Part shown: positions 7,902 to 13,908 of the stretch, in pieces
Layout of the letters: every line of letters starts with the position of its first letter
Position numbering within the stretch: the first letter of the stretch is position 1
Origin: Conoideocrella luteorostrata
Taxonomy: Eukaryota; Ascomycota; Sordariomycetes; Hypocreales; Clavicipitaceae
Reading direction: 5' to 3'
DNA: 13,908 nucleotides
Assembly (NCBI GenBank): GCA_032433595.1
Contig: JASWJB010000585.1
Span: 1 to 13,908 of the forward strand
Position numbers and translations under genes: made by a program
The notes under the pieces: generated by a model
The model's input: the letters and a program-made list of their open reading frames with translations, nothing else
What the model was told of the DNA's origin: nothing
Database searches by the model: none

Positions 7902-8293
7902 ATGAACGGGCGCCCGTCAGTCTTCACTTCTCAGGTATGTGCCGCAATCGGCCTGGTCCCCTAGTTTTTGCACCTGTGCACCCGCATCCACAAAGTGACT
8001 CTCCTCTTCCGAGGCGGGACATGCCCAACAACCCACCACGACGCTGCTTCTTTCGTTTCCTTCTCCCTCCCCGGAGCAGTTAGCATTGCCTTCCCGAGAA
8101 CGTTCTGCTTCTTTGTTTTTTCATTGAGTCCATTGACTGGCATTTGTGGCGGCTTGCATACTGACGCGTGTTTTGTAGGATTATCTCTCCGGTTCGTCCG
8201 ATCACTCACCGCTAAATAAGCTTCGTTTGCATGCATGGCTGAAACTAACCCTAAACTTGTGCAGACCATCTCTGGAAGTCTCAATCATCTTAG
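7902..8293 (+). CDS. AAP: arginine attenuator peptide (AAP) uORF, three small exons
   Basis: This is the regulatory leader peptide of the fungal arginine-specific carbamoyl-phosphate synthase. At high arginine the nascent peptide stalls the ribosome at its stop codon, blocking scanning to the main start and promoting mRNA decay. Exons are 7902-7934 (MNGRPSVFTSQ), 8179-8191 (DYLS plus one base) and 8265-8293 (completes D, then HLWKSQSS and TAG), making 24 codons, the length of the Neurospora AAP. Residues 1-19 follow the family sequence, including D12 and W19, needed for stalling in Neurospora. The tail KSQSS differs from the RALNA-type tail. Intron 1 (7935-8178) has donor GTATGT and branch ACTGAC near 8160-8165. 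Intron 2 (8192-8264) has a weaker donor, GTTCGT, but a good CTAAC branch at 8245-8249 and a GCAG acceptor. The middle exon is only 13 nt. Only this splicing pattern gives the conserved SDHLW. The stop is 77 nt before the main ATG with no ATG between. The match is from recognition, not alignment. Confidence 0.95.
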
Positions 8294-8370
8294 ATTGCCT
8301 CCTTAAATCTTGAACATCAACTATCCTGTCCTCTTCTTCTCGTCAACTTATCAACCGCAACTCAATTGCC

Positions 8371-9741
8371 ATGTTGTCTCGACTGGCAATCAATCTCGCC
8401 AAGCCGGCGGCTAAGCCTACCGGCTCCATTGTTCGGACAGCCTCTCAAGTCCGATATGCTTCCAAACTCTCTGCTGGGACCACTGGCAGGAACGTTCCTT
8501 TCAAGGCCACCCGGGCCACTGCTCCTGCTGATTCTGTCCCTGCCACTTTCACCATTAGGGACGGCCCTGTCTTCACTGGCAAAGCCTTTGGTGCTAATGC
8601 CAACGTCTCCGGCGAAGCTGTCTTCACTACTTCTTTAGTAGGCTACTCCGAGTCGATGTCTGACCCCTCCTATCGTGGACAAATTCTAGTCTTCACGCAG
8701 CCGCTGATTGGCAACTACGGTGTACCATCGGTCGAACGTGATGAGTACAATCTGCTCAAGTACTTTGAGTCCCCGCATCTTCAATGTGCTGGAGTTGTTG
8801 TGTCCGACGTGGCCCTCAAATACAGCCATTGGACTGCTGTAGAGAGTCTGAGTGATTGGTGTGCGCGGGAAGGTGTTCCTGCCATCTCAGGCGTTGATAC
8901 TCGTGAGATCGTCACCTTCCTCCGAGAGCAGGGATCCTCCCTCGCTAGAATCTCTGTTGGTGAGGTGTACGATTCTGACGAAGACGACGGATTCGTCGAT
9001 CCTGGCCAGATTAACCTCGTCAAGCGTGTGAGCACCAAGGCCCCCTTTGTTGTCGAGTCTCCAGGTGCTGATCTTCACGTTGCCCTGATCGACTGCGGTG
9101 TCAAGGAGAACATCATCCGCAGTCTGGTCAGCCGTGGCGCCTCTGTCACTGTCTTCCCTCACAACTACCCCATCCACAAGGTTGCCGATTACTACGATGG
9201 CGTCTTCATATCTAATGGCCCCGGTGATCCAACGCACTGTCAGGAGACTGTCTACAATCTCGCCCGCTTGATGGAGACTTCATCCATTCCCGTTATGGGA
9301 ATTTGCTTGGGTCACCAACTTCTGGCGCTTGCTGTTGGCGCCCGCACCATCAAGCTCAAGTATGGCAATCGAGCCCACAACATTCCCGCTTTGGACTTGA
9401 CCACTGGCCAGTGCCATATTACTAGCCAGAACCACGGCTATGCCATTGATGCCAGCACTCTACCCAGCGAATTCAAGGAGTACTTTGTCAACCTCAACGA
9501 TGGTAGCAACGAGGGTATGATGCACAAGACTCGCCCCATCTTTTCGACTCAATTCCACCCGGAAGCCAAGGGAGGCCCCATGGATAGCGCGTACCTTTTT
9601 GACAAGTATTTGGACAATGTCCGACTTGCCAAGAGTACCGCGTCCGTGTACAAGAATAACACTCCCACCGAGTTCATGTTGAACGTCCTCAGCAAAGAGC
9701 GAGTTGGCGTTGAACCCACGCCTCTTGCCAGCGTTGCATGA
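8371..9741 (+). CDS. cpa1: carbamoyl-phosphate synthase, arginine-specific, small (glutaminase) subunit
   Basis: It hydrolyses glutamine and passes ammonia to the large subunit, making carbamoyl phosphate for citrulline and arginine synthesis in mitochondria (Neurospora arg-2, yeast CPA1). It is a single exon of 456 aa (Neurospora about 453, yeast 411). Residues 1-40 are rich in Arg, Lys, Ser and Ala and lack acidic residues, a mitochondrial presequence. The N-terminal small-chain domain follows, with [31 protein letters not shown] and SGVDTREI. The class I glutamine amidotransferase domain starts near 236 ([13 protein letters not shown]), with the oxyanion segment SNGPGDP, the nucleophile Cys312 in GICLGHQ, and His396 and Glu398 in FHPEAKGGP, so the triad is intact. 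A tail of about 40 residues follows. The start is the first ATG after the AAP uORF and gives the full presequence. Regulation is by the uORF upstream and probably by CpcA. The next gene is convergent, 455 nt away. Confidence 0.98.
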   Translation: MLSRLAINLAKPAAKPTGSIVRTASQVRYASKLSAGTTGRNVPFKATRATAPADSVPATFTIRDGPVFTGKAFGANANVSGEAVFTTSLVGYSESMSDPSYRGQILVFTQPLIGNYGVPSVERDEYNLLKYFESPHLQCAGVVVSDVALKYSHWTAVESLSDWCAREGVPAISGVDTREIVTFLREQGSSLARISVGEVYDSDEDDGFVDPGQINLVKRVSTKAPFVVESPGADLHVALIDCGVKENIIRSLVSRGASVTVFPHNYPIHKVADYYDGVFISNGPGDPTHCQETVYNLARLMETSSIPVMGICLGHQLLALAVGARTIKLKYGNRAHNIPALDLTTGQCHITSQNHGYAIDASTLPSEFKEYFVNLNDGSNEGMMHKTRPIFSTQFHPEAKGGPMDSAYLFDKYLDNVRLAKSTASVYKNNTPTEFMLNVLSKERVGVEPTPLASVA

Positions 9742-10196
9742 AACTAGTGGTCGATATGTTGTTATACAGACGGAAAGAAGTAGGGCGTTTTTGGATTTAT
9801 GCACTTAGCCATGGGATTGTCCCCGTGCTTCACAAATTGTCAAATAGGTTGTTTTAGTTCAATTAACACAATGATTTTCAAGTTTCGATTCCCTCACCGT
9901 GTCTGCGGAACCTCTACCACCTGTGCAATTCCATATTCTGGCTAATTACCCATCTGCCAGTCTGCTCGCTAGGAGTGGTTATGTGTGCAGTACAATAAAA
10001 TGCATCAGATATCCATCCATCCGGTATTCTTTTTTTAAACTCCAACACCAAAGCCAGTTTGCCAACCGTCGAGCATCGTGCCTGCTCCGTATCATAAAAT
10101 ACAGCTTTCCGCTGGAGTGTCCTGTCTTCCATTGAACGAAATTTAGCATCTCCAGTATCTCCCCCCATTTGAGCAATCACGCCCCGCTCGTGTATC
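9742..10196. other. convergent intergenic region (cpa1 and SAP-gene 3' ends)
   Basis: 455 nt between two convergent stop codons, expected to hold both 3' UTRs and poly(A) sites. It is locally AT-rich (about 9840-9900 and 10020-10040). A plus-strand AATAAAA occurs at 9995-10001. Nothing gene-like was seen. Confidence 0.6.
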
Positions 10197-11993
10197 CTAA
10201 AACCTGCGGCGGTCATCATCGTCTCGACCTCCACCCGGAATGTACCTATCACTACGGGGGCGGAAGGCTCCTCCTCCACCACCACCGCCGCGTCTACCTC
10301 CACGGCTTCTACCAACACCACCGCCGTATGCACCACCACCACCACGGCCACCGCCTCCCCTCTCTCTATGGGGCGGGCGAATACCCTCAAAGACCTCACG
10401 ACCTCGATCGACAAATGAGTCTCCATCTTCAAAGGAGTATCTGTTAAACTCGCGACCCATCTCCCTGTTAATGTCATGGGTGTAGAAATAACGCATATTG
10501 CGGATACGCCGGTCTGCGAGATCCTTTGATACAACGGTATACGAAATGGACGGTCTGGAGCGCGTGTATCGCCCGTCACCAATGGGAGGTGTCAATGTGG
10601 AAGGGTAACCTCTAGAGCGGGTAGGACCACCTCTTGGTCCCGTTGGAGGGGCATCATTTAAGAAGTAGCCGCGGGGACCTAGAGGAGCAGAATTGACGCT
10701 GTCTGCATCCATGGAAGGGAATTTAGATGCTGCTGCTGGAGGGGGCCGATTACTCGATGAGGCAAGCGAGGTAGAAACAAGGTTGGCCTCTACAGTGCTG
10801 CCATCCGGGCTGGGCGTGTAGACGACCTCCCATCGGCTTCCGGGCCGTCTGCCCCCGCCTGCGTCCTCCATATCGATCCAACTGTCGATTTTCTCGGGCG
10901 GGATAAAGTCAATGTTGAGTGCTTTTCTGGTGCTTTCGTTGGGCCACACACGTCCGTGCAGGAGCTGTCGGACGCGGGAAGCGGCGGATATGGAGTTTAG
11001 CCCGACAAAAGCGTGTGTGCGAATGAAATCGAGGTGAAATTTGGTGACTATCTCGTCGGAAAGGGAGGTGCTGTCAGGTGGGGTTGCTAGATTAACGATG
11101 TGTGCTCGTAGCTCAGCTGGTCGAAGAGGTCGCATGAGATTGTTGATGCAGAGGGCTGATGTAGCGGGGTGGATAGACGGCTCGACGTGCCGATCGTAGT
11201 CTATGCCTTGATTTTTTCCTGGGGGGGAAGCATCAGGACGGGTGAGACCCTTGGCGAGGAATGAGTCGTCCGGACGAGGGCGTTTCCTGGCGGGGTCTTG
11301 TTCCTGTGGTGGTGGGCTGGCGGAGCGGCGTTTGCGCTTCTGGGCTTCGAGTGGTGACTCGATTGGGGCGATGGTTGTTGTTGAAGGGGGTTCATGGATT
11401 TGGTCCATGGGCTGTGAATCGGGGACCGAAAGTTTTTGCTTGGGGTCTAACTCGAGAGCGGGTTGTGGATCAGGTTCAGGTGCAAGAACTGGTGAAAGCT
11501 CTGGTTGCGCTTCCGGTTTTGGTTGAGGCTCATGCTCAGGTCGCGCTTCTGAGTCTGCTTCTAGTCGTTGCGGTGGCGCGTCGTTTACAATTTCCGGAAC
11601 TGGCGCAAGCTGTGGCTCTGGCTCTGGCTCTGGCTGTGTTGATGATGGGACTGTCGGCTCTGGCTGTGGCTGCGTCTCCGGCGTCGGCTCCGGTGCGGCC
11701 TCTGAGACAGGTTCCTCGACTGGCAATTCTTTGATTGATTCGCCAACAGTGCCTGGATCCTTTATGCTCTGTTCCCTGTGAGTGTCGCCATTGACTGGAT
11801 GCGAAACGTCTTCCTCCCCGTCCTGCACGTCGCGTGCGTCCTCGACCTGCGGCCGTGCAGGTTCCTCAGGTTCAGCCGCATCATGCTCGTCCAACCGCGC
11901 GATAAGCTCCAACTTCAACCCACCCTGCGGGAGACCTCGTCGCTTCAGCTCGGCCTTGAGATCAACAACCTTTAGTTTCGCCCAGTCGCTCAT
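10197..11993 (-). CDS. SAP-domain protein with Acinus-like RRM and RGG tail
   Basis: Probably a nuclear RNA/chromatin-binding protein related to Acinus, a splicing-dependent exon-junction-associated factor. It is a single 598-aa exon. An N-terminal SAP helix-turn-helix (WAKLKVVDLKAELKRRGLP, about 4-35) binds DNA in other proteins. Residues 40-205 are acidic and then very rich in Pro, Glu and Gln (PEPEPEPQ types), likely disordered. Basic clusters at 218-223 (QKRKRR) and 235-241 (ARKRPRP) look like nuclear localisation signals. Residues about 279-366 match the Acinus-type RRM: LCINNLMRPLRPAEL, HAFVGLNS, LHGRVWPNES, ALNIDFIP. After it, SWIDMEDAGG leads to a low-complexity segment with GPRGYFLNDAP and then a conserved-looking patch, VVSKDLADRRIRNMRYFYTHD (487-507). 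The Arg/Gly-rich tail (543-575) ends DDDDRRRF. The animal/plant RSB motif (LDDLFRKT type) was not found. Function is inferred from domains only. Confidence 0.85.
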   Translation of the reverse strand: MSDWAKLKVVDLKAELKRRGLPQGGLKLELIARLDEHDAAEPEEPARPQVEDARDVQDGEEDVSHPVNGDTHREQSIKDPGTVGESIKELPVEEPVSEAAPEPTPETQPQPEPTVPSSTQPEPEPEPQLAPVPEIVNDAPPQRLEADSEARPEHEPQPKPEAQPELSPVLAPEPDPQPALELDPKQKLSVPDSQPMDQIHEPPSTTTIAPIESPLEAQKRKRRSASPPPQEQDPARKRPRPDDSFLAKGLTRPDASPPGKNQGIDYDRHVEPSIHPATSALCINNLMRPLRPAELRAHIVNLATPPDSTSLSDEIVTKFHLDFIRTHAFVGLNSISAASRVRQLLHGRVWPNESTRKALNIDFIPPEKIDSWIDMEDAGGGRRPGSRWEVVYTPSPDGSTVEANLVSTSLASSSNRPPPAAASKFPSMDADSVNSAPLGPRGYFLNDAPPTGPRGGPTRSRGYPSTLTPPIGDGRYTRSRPSISYTVVSKDLADRRIRNMRYFYTHDINREMGREFNRYSFEDGDSFVDRGREVFEGIRPPHRERGGGGRGGGGAYGGGVGRSRGGRRGGGGGGGAFRPRSDRYIPGGGRDDDDRRRF

Positions 11994-12600
11994 GATGATT
12001 GATTATGGCGCTGCTGCCGGTTTGCCAGCTCGGCGCATTAAAACCTTTTGTCTTAGGGTGGGTATGCGCCGCGCACACATGTGACGTCGTGCCGTTTGTC
12101 GCGAGAGCAAAAAGGTGTAAATAGAGTCGATGCGCCAGTTCGGAAAGATGTGGCGAGATACCGAATTCTAAGGAGGGCCTGTTTTGATAGTCGTGTCCGG
12201 AGAATGAAAACGGAAAAAGAAAATTGGCGTGGAAAATTGACCCCCTTCGCAAAATGGTATGCGAAAAGAATGAAAAGATGAAAGTCGCGACGCGCCAATA
12301 CCGGGGATGACGGGGGGGCATAACATGGGTAAGTGGAGTCTGGTGGTTTGGCTAGAATGGCGCTTGGCCTCATGCGGCAAGTTTGAGGTTGCTGTCTTTT
12401 GTGAACTAGCTTTCTGTTGTTTGATTGGCTCTGGCAATAAAGGGAGTTGACTTCGTGCTTGTTCCCGACAAAACAAAGCGTATCTCGGTTTTGTCTGTTC
12501 AATTGGCGCATATTGAATAAGGAAATGATCTGTTGCTTCTTTTGCGAAGAAATCTTCTTCTCCTTTATTTGATGGCTATTCGTCTCGGTCTGGCTAGCCA
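11994..12600 (-). promoter_or_regulatory. promoter and 5' leader of the SAP-domain gene
   Basis: Upstream flank of the minus-strand gene. It contains TGACGTC (12082-12088), close to a CRE/ATF-type site, about 90 nt before the start codon. A 182-codon minus-strand frame (12053-12601) spans it, but its sequence shows no domain and covers the expected promoter, so it is not called as a gene. Confidence 0.4.
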
Positions 12601-13215
12601 TTCGTCACAAGCAGGACCGAAAAATGCACGTAACCGCTGGATTCACGATCAAGTGTTATTCTTAATGGGCTCAGAGGCAGTTTGTTAAATTCCTGTTCAT
12701 GTTATTTGCTACCTTGATTGCAAAGTTCACGGTTACTAATGTCTCGTTGGCACTCGAGTCAAGGGAAAGTCAGGTTTCATGCCAGTTTATGCAAAATGGT
12801 TGCGCGGAATGAGACCTTACTACAGCCACTAGATAGAAGTTCAGTAGACCTACACTTTTTCCCCAGTGGTCGAGCGGTTATTTGTTCCGACAAAAGTACA
12901 ACCCACTATGTTTTGCTTTTTAAATCGGCGGAATCCTTAGGCAACAGCCTTGATCTTGCGCTACGCATTCGGGTGTTGGTTGTACTTGTCTTGTGTCCTC
13001 CAAGTTGAGAAGGAAAAATCACCCACAGAGATAAAACGACTCTCGAGGGTAGTATTTCAAGCTCGTTTCAAGCCTCCATAGTGGTCTGTCACACGCTATA
13101 TAAAATGCAATATTCACGCTATTAGTGTGGAGCTTCACCTTTTGCTGAATTTTGTGACATGGTCTGCATAATGATATATTTTAGGAGAAAATATGGGATT
13201 CTAGCTAATAAGATT

Positions 13216-13275
13216 AAGGATAAAAGTTAAGGTAGTAAATTATCCTTGATAATATAATATCAGGCAATATTATAT
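13216..13275. repeat. two adjacent inverted repeats in an AT-rich segment
   Basis: AAGGATAA (13216-13223) pairs with TTATCCTT (13240-13247) across 16 nt. Just after it, ATATAATAT (13252-13260) pairs with ATATTATAT (13267-13275) across 6 nt. Within 13201-13260 only 13 of 60 bases are G or C, there are 13 TpA steps and no CpG, unlike the neighbouring genes. Confidence 0.65.
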
Positions 13276-13806
13276 GCTTTAGGATAAAAAGCCACCTCTT
13301 ATTTAGAGGCACCACAAGTTCTGTTCTCCCCATCGCGCTCGAGGCTATCTTATAATGCGATAATCCAAGGGTCTCGGTGAGCGATTCGTACTATGCCCAG
13401 AGCTGGGGTGCAGAGAACCGAAAGTCAAGCTGCATAACTTACAGGTTCTCCAGAGTCGCTCCATACAAGCTCATAACTACAACGTCTTCAACAGGTATAA
13501 TATCTAAGTTTAAGTTTGAATAGAATGGAATTAAATGGTAAGATAAGGCAAGGAGATTTGAGAGTTAACGGGAGGATGAAACGGTAGGATGAAATGGCAC
13601 AATGTAGTTTAAATTCATACTTTGTCGACCCAAAAGACACACCCCCAGCACTCACGTATACTGAGGTCTGACACACACCCAGCAACGCTCCGTACACTTA
13701 GGTAAAAGCTTCTCGCAAAGGCCTCCGGTAATTCGTAGTAGCCTTTCTCTTGCCGAGATCAAATAGTTGTGTAAGTTGCTTGCTGTGGGTTGCACAGGGT
13801 TGTGCA

Positions 13807-13820
13807 ATGATCATGATCAT
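13807..13820. repeat. 14-bp perfect palindrome ATGATCATGATCAT
   Basis: The sequence equals its own reverse complement and is built from two overlapping ATGATCAT units. It is preceded by a small TGCAC/GTGCA inverted repeat. Its significance is unknown. Confidence 0.6.
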
Positions 13821-13908
13821 CGGCTTCAAATACAATATATTCAATAATAGTCAAGTCGGTTATCTAAGAAGGAAGGAAAGAAGTCATCGTGGAAGGCACG
13901 ATATCGGC

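Larger units (their letters stand above)
12601..13908. other. gene-free flank with an AT-rich segment
   Basis: 1.3 kb with no convincing gene; the longest frames (96 codons at 12718-13008, 69 codons on the minus strand at 13488-13697) have no recognisable features. An AT-rich, hairpin-rich segment lies at about 13080-13330. A direct repeat, AGGATGAAA, is found near 13572-13592, and a 14-bp palindrome at 13807-13820. It may be an intergenic spacer or an eroded repeat. Confidence 0.45.

Noticed and set aside
10240..10485. Pro/His-rich plus-strand frames opposite the SAP gene
   Set aside because: They are antisense readings of the Gly/Arg-rich RGG tail on the minus strand.
12053..12601. 182-codon minus-strand open frame upstream of the SAP gene
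   Set aside because: No recognisable domain. It covers the expected promoter and leader of the SAP gene and overlaps frames on the other strand. Only a transcript or an orthologue would support it.
12863..12880. tRNA-like A box (GTGGTCGAGCGGTTA)
   Set aside because: It resembles the D-arm of a serine tRNA, but no B box (GGTTCGANTCC type) or acceptor/anticodon stems follow within 100 nt.
12718..13008. 96-codon plus-strand frame
   Set aside because: Begins at a non-ATG codon, has no recognisable motif, and lies in a gene-free flank.

Overview
The window comes from the nuclear genome of a filamentous ascomycete, most likely a member of the Eurotiales (Aspergillus/Penicillium type). That placement is inferred from recognised proteins and gene style; no species marker was seen. 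Support comes from short introns (59 to 244 nt) with GT..AG ends, mostly carrying CTAAC or CTGAC branch sites, intergenic regions of 0.3 to 1.9 kb, and a fungal arginine attenuator peptide upstream ORF.

Layout, left to right. (1) The 3' part of a plus-strand RRM-RGG-RRM RNA-binding protein of Sbp1 architecture (coding 262-1267); its first exon or exons lie left of the window. (2) A Gcs1/ArfGAP1-type Arf GTPase-activating protein (2352-3670, 3 exons, 383 aa). (3) A single-exon protein with eight C2H2/C2HC zinc fingers and a short region of TQT motifs (4241-5416). (4) The beta subunit of mitochondrial electron transfer flavoprotein (5714-6692, 3 exons, 258 aa). (5) The mitochondrial, arginine-specific carbamoyl-phosphate synthase small subunit (8371-9741, 456 aa), preceded by its regulatory 24-codon arginine attenuator peptide uORF (7902-8293). 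(6) On the minus strand, convergent with the previous gene, a 598-aa SAP-domain protein with an Acinus-like RRM and an RGG tail (10197-11993). The last 1.9 kb (11994-13908) shows no convincing gene. It holds the promoter of gene 6 and then a very AT-rich stretch with nested inverted repeats.

These are ordinary eukaryotic monocistronic genes, not an operon. Two products act in mitochondria (ETF beta, carbamoyl-phosphate synthase), one on Golgi/endosomal membranes (ArfGAP), and three are expected to bind nucleic acid. No mobile-element gene, biosynthetic cluster, CRISPR array, rRNA or tRNA was recognised.

The most interesting item is the uORF. Two introns interrupt the attenuator peptide, leaving a 13-nt microexon that carries the essential Asp12 codon. 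Splicing could therefore decide whether the mRNA has an arginine sensor at all. Second is the zinc-finger protein's pair of spaced TQT motifs, a layout resembling multivalent LC8 (dynein light chain) ligands such as ASCIZ. I found no wholly new multi-gene system.
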